Shown: positions 40,396 through 52,479, counted from the first letter of the stretch. The stretch is 64,000 nt of DNA from Deltaproteobacteria bacterium (GCA_016177705.1 JACOUT010000003.1:842386-906385), one strand, 5' to 3'. The notes: generated from the letters alone by a model not told the origin. A program made the numbers and translations.

Positions 40396-42095
40396 GCGCC
40401 GCCCTCCAGCTCGCGAACCAACGTGACGGCCTCGTCCGCCATGCGCCGTGCCGTGCTGCCAACACTGGGCGAATAGCGCGCAGCTTCGACGTCGCGGATG
40501 AAGGCGACCAGCCGCTCGACGAGCGCGGGCGACAAGCCGCGCGTGGTCAAACGCCCGCCGAGCTCGCCCGAGGGCAGGCCGCGCACGTCGTCGCCCGCGC
40601 GCTCGGCGAGCGCGTCGAACAGCGCCCGCTCGACGGCGGTCAGGTCGCCGCGCACGCTCGCCTGCGCGAGCGCCTTGGCGCGCTGCTCACGTCGTCGTCG
40701 CGTCTCGCCCGCGACCGAGCCGTGGCGCCGCGCGCGCGCGCGCAACAGCAGGAAGCCGACCGCGCCAACGCTTGCCGTGGCCGCACCGCCGACCACCGGC
40801 GCCTCGCTCACCGAGGGCCCGAGGCGCGGCCGCGTCTTCAGCGGGCGCGCGCTCTTCGCGATCGGCTGTCGCTCATCGACGCTGGCCTCCGTGCCGCCGG
40901 CACCCGCCCCCTTCACCTTGACCACGAGGGGCGCGGTGCGCGCCTCGACGTACTCGCCGCGCTCCGGATCGAAGCTGGCGAACGCCAACGACGGCACCCG
41001 CAGCTCCCCTGGCTCGGTCGGCTGCACCAGTGTCTCGACGACGACGCGGCCGGCCACCGGCGCGCCGTCTTTGCGCTCGATGCGCGTCGACGGCGGAAAC
41101 ACGCGCGCCTTGCCGCCGCCATCCCATGACGGCACCTGCACCGACTCGAGCGCGCCCTCGCCGCTCACCGTCACCGCGAGCGTGAACGCCTGCCCCACCG
41201 TCACCGCCGCCGGTCGCGCGCTCGCGTCGATCTGCCAGCGGCCGACGTTGCCGGGCGCGAAGCGCGCGGGGCGCGCGTCTGCCGGCAGCGCCTTGACGTC
41301 GATGGAGAGCGGCGCCGAACGCACGGTCATCGAACGGGCGCGCGAGAACAGCGAGCCCGCCGGCACCACCTCGGCGGTGACCGCCGCGATCGACTTGCTG
41401 CCCTCATCGAGCGGGAACAGCGCGTCCTTGTGCAGTACGTAGACGTAGTAGCTGCGCCCCCTGAGCGTGCGCTGGCTCGGCGTGATGCTCTCGCCGTCGT
41501 TCATGAAGGCGACACACAAGAAGCCGGGCGGCTTCATCGCCGGCAGCCGCGGCACCTGCGCCAGCGGCTGCTGCGAATAGACCGTGGTGGTGACGAGGAT
41601 CTGCTGGCCAACCCACGCGCTCGCATGGTCGGTCGTCACCTCGAGGAACGCCGACGGCAGCGCGGCGCCGAAACGCGCGCCGGGCGACGGGCCGCTTCCG
41701 GCCTGGTCGCTGCCGTCGAGGGTGTGTTCGGGGTCGCCGGTGACGCGGATGGTGATGGGCGCGGCGCGCGCCGTGGCCTTGCCGCGCCTGGCCACCGCCT
41801 CGCCGATGCGGTGCTCGCCGACGTACTCGGCGCGCAGCGCGTAGACGAAGCGCAGCTCCTGCCGCCCGCCGGTGCGCACCTCGGCGCGCGACTCGCGCAC
41901 CACCGAGAACGCCGGCGTGAACTCCGGCAGCGCCAGCTCCTCCACCTGCCCGCGGCCGTCGAGCTGCAGCACGATGTCGAGCTGGAAGACGGCGCCCACC
42001 GGCACCTCGCGCGACGTGACCTCGTAGCGCAGCATCATCGAGCCGTCGGCCTGTGCCGCCAGCGCGACCAGCAGGGGTAGGGCGAGCGCGCTCAC
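40392..42095 (-). CDS. batD: BatD-like membrane protein
   Basis: A 567-residue protein with a signal peptide, several beta-sandwich repeats (SREVPVGAVFQLDIVLQ near the start, VTVGQAFTLAVTVSGEG in the middle) and a C-terminal transmembrane helix (VGGAATASVGAVGFLLLRA) with a basic cytoplasmic tail. This is the BatD/'oxygen tolerance' family, which together with BatA and BatB forms a periplasmic vWA complex. Function in stress or envelope maintenance is known only by association. It overlaps batC by 4 nt. Confidence 0.85.
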   Translation of the reverse strand: MSALALPLLVALAAQADGSMMLRYEVTSREVPVGAVFQLDIVLQLDGRGQVEELALPEFTPAFSVVRESRAEVRTGGRQELRFVYALRAEYVGEHRIGEAVARRGKATARAAPITIRVTGDPEHTLDGSDQAGSGPSPGARFGAALPSAFLEVTTDHASAWVGQQILVTTTVYSQQPLAQVPRLPAMKPPGFLCVAFMNDGESITPSQRTLRGRSYYVYVLHKDALFPLDEGSKSIAAVTAEVVPAGSLFSRARSMTVRSAPLSIDVKALPADARPARFAPGNVGRWQIDASARPAAVTVGQAFTLAVTVSGEGALESVQVPSWDGGGKARVFPPSTRIERKDGAPVAGRVVVETLVQPTEPGELRVPSLAFASFDPERGEYVEARTAPLVVKVKGAGAGGTEASVDERQPIAKSARPLKTRPRLGPSVSEAPVVGGAATASVGAVGFLLLRARARRHGSVAGETRRRREQRAKALAQASVRGDLTAVERALFDALAERAGDDVRGLPSGELGGRLTTRGLSPALVERLVAFIRDVEAARYSPSVGSTARRMADEAVTLVRELEGGA

Positions 42096-42979
42096 CAGTC
42101 CTTGCCTTCCTTGGCGCGCACCGGCTTGGCACCGCGCATCTCGAGTGGCGTCAGCGGACGTTCGCGCGCGCGCAGCGCGTCGAGCAGACGTCGCGCGGCG
42201 TCCTTCTTCTGCGCCTTCTTGTCGTCGGGCTCGGCGCCCTGTGGCTGCGGCTGCTGCTTGTCCTCGGGGCTCTTTTGCTGGTCGTCCTTGTTCTGCTCGT
42301 TCTTCTTCTGTTCGTCGTCCTTCTTCTGCTCGTCCTTGTTCTGCTCGTTCTTCTGCTGGTCGTCCCTGTTCTGCTCGTCCTGCTGCTGGTCGTCCTTGTT
42401 CTGCTCGTTCGGCTGCTGCTGTTGTTGCTGCTGCTGCTTCTTGGCCTCGAGCGCGCGGCGCAGGTTCTTCTTCGCCCGCTCGTTCATCGGGTCGTCCTTG
42501 AGCGCCTGGCGGAACTGCCGCAGCGCCTCGTCGACGTCGCCGGCCATGGCCGCCAGGTTGCCGCCCGCGAGTGCGGCCTCGGCTTTGACGCGCGGGTCGT
42601 GCGCCAGCGCGCGCGCGCGGCCAAAGGCCGCCTGCGCGTCGGCCACCGCGCTTGGGTCGAGCTGCGGCGGTGCCGCAGCCGTCGCCGGATCCGGCGCGCC
42701 CCCCGAGGGCGCGGCGGGCGCTTGCTGCTGCGCCGTCGCCAGCGCCTGCGCGGCCAGCGCCTGCCCGACGTCGTACTCGACGATGGCGCGCTGGTTTGGC
42801 GTGTCGGCCTTGGCCTGGCGGAACAGCTCGAGCGCCTTGGCTGCGTCGCCGCCGCCAAGCGCGGCCGCGCCGTCGGCGATGGCCGGCTCGACGCGCGAGA
42901 ACAGCGGCGCGCCTTCGGCGGGCCGCGCCTCGGGCGCGGCGGCGTCAGCGGCGAGCACGAGTGCCAGCGCGAGCAACAT
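42092..42979 (-). CDS. batC: BatC-like TPR protein with Gln/Asn/Lys-rich repeat tail
   Basis: A 295-residue exported protein (ATG 42979, overlapping the batB stop). TPR-like helices up to about residue 170 are followed by a Gln-homopolymer (8 Gln) and a low-complexity stretch built from NEQNKDDQQ-type units, then a conserved-looking tail (RRLLDALRARERPLTPLEM). TPR plus acidic/basic repeat tail is the usual BatC form. The repeat probably varies in length between strains. Confidence 0.7.
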   Translation of the reverse strand: MLLALALVLAADAAAPEARPAEGAPLFSRVEPAIADGAAALGGGDAAKALELFRQAKADTPNQRAIVEYDVGQALAAQALATAQQQAPAAPSGGAPDPATAAAPPQLDPSAVADAQAAFGRARALAHDPRVKAEAALAGGNLAAMAGDVDEALRQFRQALKDDPMNERAKKNLRRALEAKKQQQQQQQQPNEQNKDDQQQDEQNRDDQQKNEQNKDEQKKDDEQKKNEQNKDDQQKSPEDKQQPQPQGAEPDDKKAQKKDAARRLLDALRARERPLTPLEMRGAKPVRAKEGKDW

Positions 42980-44022
42980 CACCCACTCCCTGCGGCGCCG
43001 AGGCGCCGCTCGCCGAGCACGAGCGCCGCGAGCAGCACCACCAAGGCGGCGCCGGCCGCGAGCGGCGTGCGGTCCGTGTGCTCGGTGCGCACGCGCGTCT
43101 CGAGGTCGCGCTTCTCGAGCGTGGCGACGCGCGCCTCCACCTCGCGCAGGCCGAGGTCGGCGGCGTTGGTGCCATCGACAAAGACGCCGCCGACGGCGCT
43201 GGCGACCTTGCCGAGCACCTCGGGGTTCATGCGCGACATCACCGTCTGGCCCTTCTTGTCCCGCAGGTAGCCGGCGGCGGCGCCGCTCTTGGCGTCGAGC
43301 ACGGGGATGGGCTCGCCGAGCGCCGAGCCGACGCCGACCAGCACCACGGTGACGCCCTCCTCTTTCAGCTCGGCCGCCACCTCGTCGACACCGCCGTCGT
43401 GATCCTCGCCGTCGGTGACCACCACCACCACGCGGCCGGCGCTCTTGGCGCCCGCCTGGCTCTCGGCTTCGGCGCGCAGCGCGTTCAGCGCCACCTCGAG
43501 CCCGGCGGCGAGCGCGGTGCCGCCCTGCGGCACGGTCTCGGGCGTGAGCCCGCGCAAGAACAGCCGCACCGCCTCGGCGTCGGTGGTGAGCGGGCACTGC
43601 ACGAAGGCGGTGCCGGCGAACGCGACGACGCCCACGCGGTGATCGGCCAGGCGCGGCAGGAAGGCCGAGATCTCGGCCTTGGCGCGCTCCAGGCGATCGG
43701 GCAGCACGTCGCGCGCGCGCATTGAGCGCGACACGTCGACGACGAACAGCACATCGAGCCCCTGGTGCGGCAACAGGATGGTGCTGCTGCCCCACTGGGG
43801 GCCGGCGGCGGCCACTACCAGGAGCGCGAAGGCGGCGAGCGCCAGGCCACGGCGCCAGGCGCGCTTGGGCAACGACACGCCCATCGCCACCGCGGGCAGC
43901 ATGCCGACGTCGACCAGCGCGGCCAGGCGCCGCGGGCGCGCGCGTTCGTCTCTGAGCCAAAGCGCGGCCAAGAGCGGCACCGCCAGCAAGACGAACAGCA
44001 GGAGCGGCGAGGCGAAGCGCAT
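42979..44022 (-). CDS. batB: BatB-like von Willebrand A-domain membrane protein
   Basis: A 347-residue membrane protein: a hydrophobic N-terminal pair of helices (about 10-25 and 58-75), a vWA domain with MIDAS site DVSRSM, TTDAE and VVVVTDGED, and one C-terminal helix. BatA and BatB bind metal at the MIDAS and form a complex with BatD. The ATG at 44022 is supported by the N-terminal helix that follows. It lies 17 nt downstream of batA. Confidence 0.88.
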   Translation of the reverse strand: MRFASPLLLFVLLAVPLLAALWLRDERARPRRLAALVDVGMLPAVAMGVSLPKRAWRRGLALAAFALLVVAAAGPQWGSSTILLPHQGLDVLFVVDVSRSMRARDVLPDRLERAKAEISAFLPRLADHRVGVVAFAGTAFVQCPLTTDAEAVRLFLRGLTPETVPQGGTALAAGLEVALNALRAEAESQAGAKSAGRVVVVVTDGEDHDGGVDEVAAELKEEGVTVVLVGVGSALGEPIPVLDAKSGAAAGYLRDKKGQTVMSRMNPEVLGKVASAVGGVFVDGTNAADLGLREVEARVATLEKRDLETRVRTEHTDRTPLAAGAALVVLLAALVLGERRLGAAGSG

Positions 44023-44039
44023 GGCTGTGATCCCAGAAG

Positions 44040-45131
44040 CTAGGGCACCGGCGAGGCGCGGCCGAGCCAGAGCGCCAGCGCGAGGCCGGCGCACAGCACG
44101 GCGACGACGAGCAAGAGGGGCGCGAGCGGGATCTTCTCGCGCACCGGCGGCGCGCCGTCGAGCACGCTGCGGTCGAGGCTGTCGAGCACCTGCTGGAAGC
44201 CGGTCTTGAGCGAGACGGCGTCGGTAGCGAGCTGGTAGGTGCCGCCGGTGCGGGTCGCGATCTTCTTCAAGAGCTCTGGGTTCACCGGGATGTCCACCGA
44301 GACGTAGCGCGGTTCGCCGAACAGGTCGGTGCCGTCAGGGTAGGGCACTTGCCCGCCCTTGCCGACCAGGATGGTGAACACCTTGACGCCGAGCTCGACG
44401 GCGAGGTCGGTGGCGCTCTCGGGTGCGATGACGCCCGCGTTGTTGTCGCCGTCGGTGAGCAGGATGACCGCGCGCGTCTTGGCCTCGCTGTCGCGCAGGC
44501 GGTTGAGCGAGGTGGCCAGGCCGTCGCCGATGGCGGTGCCGTCCTCGATGACGCCGGTGCGCACGCCCTCGAGGATGTCACGCAGCAGGCCCTTGTCGTG
44601 GGTCAGCGGCGCTTGCGTGAAGGCGACGCCGGCGAACACGACGAGCCCGACGCGGTCACGCGGGCGCACGAGCACGGCGTCCTCGATCACCTGCTTGGCG
44701 ACAAAGAGGCGGTCCTTCGGCTGGAAGTCGGCGGCGCGCATCGAGCCCGAGACGTCGAGCGCGACCACCAGGTCGATGCCCTCGGTGGTGGCCGGGTCGG
44801 GCTCGCCGAGCACGCGCGGGCCGGCGAGCGCGAGCGCAGCGAGCATCGCGGCAACGCCACCGAGCGCGAAGGCCGCGCGCAACAGCCAGGCGCCGACGCC
44901 CTGCGGCAGCGCGGCGGCCGCCTCGCCGCGCGCGAGCACGAGCGCGGGCCTGGTACCCCGTTCGCGCAGCGCGACCGCGAGCAACAGCCCGGCCACCGGC
45001 ACCAGCACCAGCAACAGCCACGGCTGCGCCAGCTCCAAGCCCTCGCCCGCGCCCGCCGCCGACGGCGCCAGCAGCGACAAGAGCGCGTGCCAGGCGTCGG
45101 CGAGGCCGGCCAGCCCGTCCGTCGCGCTCAT
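44040..45131 (-). CDS. batA: BatA-like von Willebrand A-domain membrane protein
   Basis: A 363-residue membrane protein, paralogue of batB. Two N-terminal helices are followed by a vWA domain with a perfect MIDAS DVSGSM, LTHDKG and VILLTDGDN, and then a C-terminal helix (PLLLVVAVLCAGLALALWLG). Overlaps the end of the DUF4381-like gene by 4 nt. Confidence 0.88.
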   Translation of the reverse strand: MSATDGLAGLADAWHALLSLLAPSAAGAGEGLELAQPWLLLVLVPVAGLLLAVALRERGTRPALVLARGEAAAALPQGVGAWLLRAAFALGGVAAMLAALALAGPRVLGEPDPATTEGIDLVVALDVSGSMRAADFQPKDRLFVAKQVIEDAVLVRPRDRVGLVVFAGVAFTQAPLTHDKGLLRDILEGVRTGVIEDGTAIGDGLATSLNRLRDSEAKTRAVILLTDGDNNAGVIAPESATDLAVELGVKVFTILVGKGGQVPYPDGTDLFGEPRYVSVDIPVNPELLKKIATRTGGTYQLATDAVSLKTGFQQVLDSLDRSVLDGAPPVREKIPLAPLLLVVAVLCAGLALALWLGRASPVP

Positions 45132-46243
45132 GCCGCACCTGCCTTCGCCGCCGTCGGCGGCGTGGTGGCGAGCACCAGCGCCTTCACGCGCATGGCCATG
45201 GCGTGCGCGCGCTCGGCGGCGATGGACGCCTTGGCGAACTTGACCAGATCGGCGTCGCCGAGCAGCTCCTCCACCAGCTTGACGTCGAGGCCGGGCATGC
45301 TGACGGACAACAGCTCGGCCACCAGCTCGCGCGTGGTGCGCGTCTCGGCGACGAGCGCGAAGCGCGCCGACAGGTAGTCGCGCAGCACCTCGTCCATCAG
45401 GCGCTCGACGAAGATGGCGGTCTCACCGCGCGCGAGCAGGCCGGCGGCGAGCAGCGCCGCGAGCCGCTCGAGCGCCACCTCGTGTGCGGGGCGGGGCGGC
45501 GGCGGCGGCGGCGCCGGAGGTGCTGGCCTGCGCGCGCGACGGCGCTTGAGCGCGGCGCGCCCCGCCAGCACGGCCAAAGCGACGCCGGCCACCGCGCCGG
45601 CCGCGATCCACGGCCGCGCATCGGCGACGCGGTACGCGATGCTGCCAGCAGCAGGTTCGAGCGTGACCTGGCCCGGCTGTTCGGGCCCACCGTCGCCGAC
45701 GACGAGCAGGCTCGGGTCGTCGGCCACGCGCACCGGCAGCGCGGGCACCTCCACCGACGAGCCGTCCTTGGCGGTCAAGAGAAAGGCGGGCGTCTTGACG
45801 TCGTCGATCGCCAACGCGAGCAAGGGGATGCGCAGCGTCTCGCGCACGCGAGCCGGCGGCGCCGGCCCAGCGTCCGTCGCGCCGGGGCCACCGTCCAGCG
45901 GCGGCGACGCGGCGGCGCGGGGCGGCAGCTCCTCGACGCTCCTGCGCGGCTCGCCCGCCTGCGGTGCCTCCTCGCTGGTCAAAAGCACGCTCGGCAGCTC
46001 GAGGTGCTGGCCGCGGTCGCGCACCACCGTGACCACCAGCTCGAAGCGCGCGCCGAACGGCACGGGCTCGGGCTCCACCCTCGCCGAGACGGTGACGCCT
46101 GGGATGCCGGCGACACCGGCGTCGGCGGTCTGGTCGGGGGTCTCGACGGGTGGTGGCACCGGCGGCGGCGCGTCGGCAGATCCCGGCCCCGCGTCGACGA
46201 CGGCCGACGCCACGAGCAGCAGGAGCCCGGCCGACAGCACCAT
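45128..46243 (-). CDS. DUF4381-like membrane protein of the Bat operon
   Basis: A 371-residue protein: signal peptide, Pro/Asp-rich spacer, a beta domain, one central transmembrane helix (AAGAVAGVALAVLAGRA) with a basic-Pro-rich stop-transfer tail, and a C-terminal helical domain. This arrangement, placed between DUF58 and batA, is what DUF4381-like genes show in such operons. Function not known. It overlaps batA and starts 2 nt after the DUF58 gene. Confidence 0.6.
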   Translation of the reverse strand: MVLSAGLLLLVASAVVDAGPGSADAPPPVPPPVETPDQTADAGVAGIPGVTVSARVEPEPVPFGARFELVVTVVRDRGQHLELPSVLLTSEEAPQAGEPRRSVEELPPRAAASPPLDGGPGATDAGPAPPARVRETLRIPLLALAIDDVKTPAFLLTAKDGSSVEVPALPVRVADDPSLLVVGDGGPEQPGQVTLEPAAGSIAYRVADARPWIAAGAVAGVALAVLAGRAALKRRRARRPAPPAPPPPPPRPAHEVALERLAALLAAGLLARGETAIFVERLMDEVLRDYLSARFALVAETRTTRELVAELLSVSMPGLDVKLVEELLGDADLVKFAKASIAAERAHAMAMRVKALVLATTPPTAAKAGAA

Positions 46244-46245
46244 CG

Positions 46246-47232
46246 CTACGCAGCCATCCGCTTGCGGCGTCGCAGGAAACGCACCAGCGCCGACGCCGAT
46301 TCCCGATCGGTCACCACCACGCGATCGACGCCGAGTCGATCGAGCGCCGCGCGCACCCGCCGCCGCTCGCCGGCCATGCGCTCGCGGAAGGCGCCACGCA
46401 CGCGCGCAGCCCCGGTGTCGACGAGCGCGCGCCGGCCGGTCTCCGGGTCGACCACGGCGACGACGCCGGCGTCCGGCAGCTCGAGATCGAGCGCGTCCTC
46501 CACCTCGATGACCATCAGATCGTGGCGCCGCGCCAGCGCCTTGAGCGGCTTCTCGACGGCGCCGAGCGACGCCGCGCCCTGCGCGCCGCGCACCACCGGC
46601 CCGGCGCGCAGGCCGTCGGCGCGCGTCTCGGCCAGGTCGGTGACGAGCGCGACGATGGCGCGCTGCTTGGACAGGTGCGTCGCCACCTCACAGGCGGCGG
46701 CCAGGTCGGTGCCTTTGCCGACGGGCTTCTTCGCCAGGATCTCGCGCACGCAGCGCAGCACGTGCGCGCGCCCCTTCTTCGGGCGCACCAACAGCTCGAC
46801 CTGATCGGTGAACAACAGCAGCCCGACCTTGTCGTTGTTGCGCAAGGCCGAGAACGCGAGCAGCGCCGCCGCCTCCGCCGCCACCTGGCGCTTCTTCTGG
46901 CGCGCGCCCGCGCTCATCGAGCCCGACAGGTCGACGGCGAGGATGAGCGTCAGCTCGCGCTCCTCGATGAACTGCTTGACGAACAGGCCGGCGCCGTCGG
47001 CGCTCTCCTCGTGCAGGCGGCGCGCCGTGGCGTTCCAGTCGATGTGGCGCGGGTCGTCGCCGGGCGCGTAGGCGCGGCTCTCGGAGAAGGCCATGCCGCG
47101 GCCCTTGAAGCGCGAGTGGTAGGCGCCTTGGCCGGCGGCGTTGACGGTCTTCTTGGTGCGCAGCTCGACCAGGCGCACGCGCTTGAGCAGCGCGCGGACT
47201 TCGTCGTCGGTGGTGGTCTCACGCGCCGCCAT
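46246..47232 (-). CDS. DUF58 vWA-like protein
   Basis: A 328-residue cytoplasmic protein of the DUF58 family, which partners MoxR AAA+ ATPases. The family signature GRGMAFSESRAYAPGDD is at about residues 44-60, followed by RHIDWNATARR. The vWA-like part has a complete MIDAS DLSGSMSAG. Basic C-terminus. 3 nt separate it from the moxR gene. Confidence 0.9.
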   Translation of the reverse strand: MAARETTTDDEVRALLKRVRLVELRTKKTVNAAGQGAYHSRFKGRGMAFSESRAYAPGDDPRHIDWNATARRLHEESADGAGLFVKQFIEERELTLILAVDLSGSMSAGARQKKRQVAAEAAALLAFSALRNNDKVGLLLFTDQVELLVRPKKGRAHVLRCVREILAKKPVGKGTDLAAACEVATHLSKQRAIVALVTDLAETRADGLRAGPVVRGAQGAASLGAVEKPLKALARRHDLMVIEVEDALDLELPDAGVVAVVDPETGRRALVDTGAARVRGAFRERMAGERRRVRAALDRLGVDRVVVTDRESASALVRFLRRRKRMAA

Positions 47233-47235
47233 GGC

Positions 47236-48252
<1,017 letters not shown>

Positions 48253-48295
48253 GGGGTGTCTTTTGGGCACGAAGACACACGTGTAAAGGGGCCCC

Positions 48296-49858
<1,563 letters not shown>

Positions 49859-50647
49859 CGACGAAGTCCTCTGCGACGGCGGGGGCGAGCGCCTTGGTGG
49901 GATCGACGGCGACGCCCAAGCGCTGCATGGCGCCGGCGGTGTGGCGCAACACGCGCGCAGAGCGAGCGTCGTCGGTGATGGCGGCGCGGAGCTTGTCCTG
50001 GGCGGCGCTCGTGTCGCCCGCCAGCGCCCACAAGCGCTCGAGCGCATCGACCGAGGCGCAGCGCACGTCGTCGCTGTGGTCATCGAGGTAGGGCACCACG
50101 GCGTCGCGCGCGCGCGCGTCGTTGGTGTCGGCGAGCGCGGCCACCAGCTCGGCCTTGCCCTGAATGCTGCGATGGTCCTCGGGCGGGCGCGCGGTCAGGC
50201 ACGCGATCAGGTCGGCGACGAACTGCTCGGGCTTGTCGAGCCGCTGCAGCGCCTTGGCGGCGAAGGCGATGTGGTCGGCCTTCTTCAAGAACGCCAAGAG
50301 CGCGCTTCGGGCCGGCTCGCCGAGGCCGGCGAGCTGGTCGACGAGCCAACGCTTCTCCTCCTCGTCCCAGTGGGGCGACTGCGCCACCACGGTGAAGCGG
50401 GCGAGCACGCCGGTGATGGCCTCGGGCGTGGCCATGGCGATCAGCTTGTCCATCGCCTCGCGGCGGTACTCGGGCTGCGCGTAGCGCTCTTTGACGCGCA
50501 CCACCAGCTTGTCGATGTTCTTCTGCGTGGGTTTGTCGCCGCCGAACAGGTTGTCGAGGAAGCCCATGTGCCGTCGTGTAGGGCCGGCGAGGTGCAAAGC
50601 TCAAGGGGGCCCGTCGGTGTGGGGACATTTCGTGCCTGCGTGCGGGT

Positions 50648-50800
50648 GGAGCGTGGGCGAGGGGGTCGCGGTCGACGCGCTGGTCCTCGGGTTGTGGGGC
50701 GGAGCGTGGGCGAGGGGTCGCCGACGCTGCGCCGGTCCTCGGGTCGTGGGGCGGAGCGCGGGCGAGGGGTCGCCGATGCTGCGCTGGTCCTCGGCCCCTT
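50648..50800. repeat. Three tandem copies of a ~52-bp repeat
   Basis: Copies start at 50648, 50701 and 50753 with GGAGCGTGGGCGAGGGG or GGAGCGCGGGCGAGGGG and share the core CTGGTCCTCGG or CCGGTCCTCGG. They diverge by a few bases each. Not obviously coding. Confidence 0.7.
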
Positions 50801-51040
50801 TGTCGGTGTGCTCGGTTGCGCGGCCGACGACAGCTCTTGTCGGTCGTGTCGTTCGGCGGGGATCGTGCCGGGTATCGTCGGGCTGCGTCGCAGTTCGCAG
50901 GCGTGCGGTTGTCGTCGTCACGCGGGGCGTGGCGCTTCGCGAGGAGCTGCGGGCCTCCGGGCGCGCAGCGTCGGCAACCCCTCGCCCCCGCTCCTCGTGC
51001 TGGATTGGGGGAGCGTCTCGCCGCCGGAACACCTCAAATG

Positions 51041-51082
51041 TGTCACCCATGTCCTGACAGTGAAGTGTCACCTGTGTCCTGA
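51041..51082. repeat. Direct repeat resembling IS terminal sequences
   Basis: TGTCACCCATGTCCTGA (51041-51057) and TGTCACCTGTGTCCTGA (51066-51082) are near-identical and in direct orientation. TGTCACC-type ends are known at some IS481-like elements, so this may be a relic of an insertion sequence at the array's edge; no transposase is present. Confidence 0.35.
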
Positions 51083-51102
51083 TCCCGAACCTACGGTGAC
51101 GC

Positions 51103-51555
51103 TCACGTCGCCACGGCGACAACCGTTCGCGCCGGTGGGCGCTTGCGCGCGGCCAGGCGCTCGGCGCGTTCCATGGCCGGAGCATGCTCTCCTGCCTCAT
51201 CGAGCACGAGATCACCGAGAACGAGCCAGGCAGCGCGGTCAACGGGCGCAACGCCATTCTCCCACCTGGAAATCGTCTCGTGTCGCACGTCGAGAATCTC
51301 AGCGAGCTTCCTGGCAGACAGGCCGATGCAGCGGCGCATCCACGAAAACGCCTCGCCGTGGACCGGGCCCGTTCGCGCGAGCTCGACCCCGATGGCAAGC
51401 TCGCCCGCGCGAGCGTCGTCGGCGGCCGCAGTGTAGTCCTCAACCTCGGCGTCCCAACGGGCGGGGATGACTGCGGAGAGCTTTCGTCCCGCGATGGTCC
51501 GCTTGAGGGTGATCGTCGATGCGCGGGGGGGCTTCTTCTTCACGTCGCGCCTCAT
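51103..51555 (-). CDS. Antitoxin, Xre/MqsA-like HTH protein
   Basis: A 150-residue protein with a Lys-rich start and a central helix-turn-helix (LSARKLAEILDVRHETISRWENG) of the Xre type as seen in MqsA/HigA-like antitoxins. Its ATG overlaps the stop of the upstream toxin gene (ATGA). It should neutralise the toxin and bind the palindrome at 51853-51869 to repress its own operon. It is the most distal gene of the cassette array; no attC was found after it, suggesting the end cassette lost it or was truncated. Confidence 0.75.
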   Translation of the reverse strand: MRRDVKKKPPRASTITLKRTIAGRKLSAVIPARWDAEVEDYTAAADDARAGELAIGVELARTGPVHGEAFSWMRRCIGLSARKLAEILDVRHETISRWENGVAPVDRAAWLVLGDLVLDEAGEHAPAMERAERLAARKRPPARTVVAVAT

Positions 51556-51833
51556 GATGGTTCGTGGGTGGTCACTACGACGACGATCTCGCTCTTCTTG
51601 AAGTGGCATACCACCGCGCATTCGTCGCCCCTCGGCAGGGGGTCAAAGAGCTTCCACTTGGTTCCAGGGTCGTTCTCGAAAACCGCTGACGACGCGTGCT
51701 CGAGCACATGAAGCACGTCGGGGATGTAGACGCCATCATCTGGCATGGACTCCTTGAGCGCATGGGACGAAAACCTCACCCGGCGCTCCGCGACAGCGCG
51801 TCGCGCCCTTGTCAGTGCTTGTGCTGACCTCAC
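51552..51833 (-). CDS. DUF4258-family toxin
   Basis: A 93-residue basic protein starting at GTG 51833. It has the DUF4258 pattern (VRFSSHALKESMPDDGV...ISDVLHVL, then CAVVCHFKKSEIVVVVTTHEP). DUF4258 proteins paired with HTH antitoxins are predicted RNase-like toxins of type II toxin-antitoxin systems. The promoter's -10 box ends 6 nt before the start codon, so the message should be leaderless. Confidence 0.7.
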   Translation of the reverse strand: MRSAQALTRARRAVAERRVRFSSHALKESMPDDGVYIPDVLHVLEHASSAVFENDPGTKWKLFDPLPRGDECAVVCHFKKSEIVVVVTTHEPS

Positions 51834-51839
51834 CGTTGG

Positions 51840-51869
51840 AGTCTAGCGATGAGTTGCGAAAAACGCAAC
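51840..51869 (-). promoter_or_regulatory. Promoter and operator of the DUF4258 TA module
   Basis: Read on the minus strand: -35 TTGCGT (51863-51868), a 17-nt spacer, -10 TAGACT (51840-51845), 6 nt, then the GTG at 51833. The palindrome GTTGCG-ttttt-CGCAAC (51853-51869) covers the -35 box and spacer, an ideal place for autorepression by the HTH antitoxin. Confidence 0.6.
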
Positions 51870-51933
51870 ATCACCTGAGACCCAGACGTTCGGCAAGGCG
51901 GCCCCACTCAACCCTTCGCCCGCTCTTCCAGCT

Positions 51934-52081
51934 GCCAACGTTATGCATGTGCGGCTCCCGCGCGCACGACGTCGATGATGTCACAGGCCCGGCAGGCTGC
52001 GATGATCGTCAAGGCGCGGGAAACCCGGAGGGTCACCGCGAAGCGGTGGCCCTCCGGGCTTTGCGCACATGCATTGTTGGC
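51934..52081 (-). repeat. attC site, type A (after higA)
   Basis: 148 bp, from GCCAAC to GTTGGC. Outer arms pair as GCATGTGCG with CGCACATGC. Inside is a strong hairpin with arms CCCGGAGGGCCACCGC and GCGGTGACCCTCCGGG around TTC. The 3' end of higA reads into it and stops at the hairpin tip. Nearly identical copies at 60215, 61138 and 62072. Confidence 0.8.
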
Positions 52082-52479
52082 CGCGTCCGCCCCGCCCGCG
52101 CCTTTGGCTCTCTGATGAGCACTTCAGCCGGAATCCCCAGGGAAGCGTTCAGCTTGCGGATCATCTGGAGCGTCAGGGGGCGCGTTCGAGACAGCACTTC
52201 GGTTGCGCGCGACCGGGAGCCGAGGACCGCACCGAGCGCGGAGCGGGACATGCCGAGCTGGTCCATGCGGAATTCGATGGCAGCGATGGGATCGGGAGGC
52301 TCGATCGCATGATGCTCCCGCTCGTAAGCGTCGATGACCACGGAGAGCACTTCGACGGTGGCCGCTGCTGCAGGCGACGGGTCGTCCCACAGGCGTGCGA
52401 TCTCCTTCAGCGTCGCCGCATGGTCACGGTCGTTCCGAATCGGTCGAACCAGGAGGGCGGCTTGAGTGGAGAGGCTCAT
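52033..52479 (-). CDS. higA: HigA-type antitoxin with attC-encoded tail
   Basis: A 148-residue antitoxin. A Xre-type helix-turn-helix (LGMSRSALGAVLGSRSRATEVLSRTRPLTLQM, seen in parts) with the HigA-like PLTLQMIRKLNASLGIP lies near the C-terminus. It follows higB by 1 nt. The final 13 residues (MHVRKARRATASR) are translated from the attC site downstream. Confidence 0.85.
   Translation of the reverse strand: MSLSTQAALLVRPIRNDRDHAATLKEIARLWDDPSPAAAATVEVLSVVIDAYEREHHAIEPPDPIAAIEFRMDQLGMSRSALGAVLGSRSRATEVLSRTRPLTLQMIRKLNASLGIPAEVLIREPKARAGRTRPTMHVRKARRATASR

Larger units (their letters stand above)
50568..51102. other. Gene-free boundary between chromosome and cassette array
   Basis: No believable gene is found in these 535 nt. 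The region contains a three-copy tandem repeat (50648-50800) and two copies of a 17-bp direct repeat (51041-51082). It separates the last conserved chromosomal gene from the first all-minus-strand cassette gene. Confidence 0.6.
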
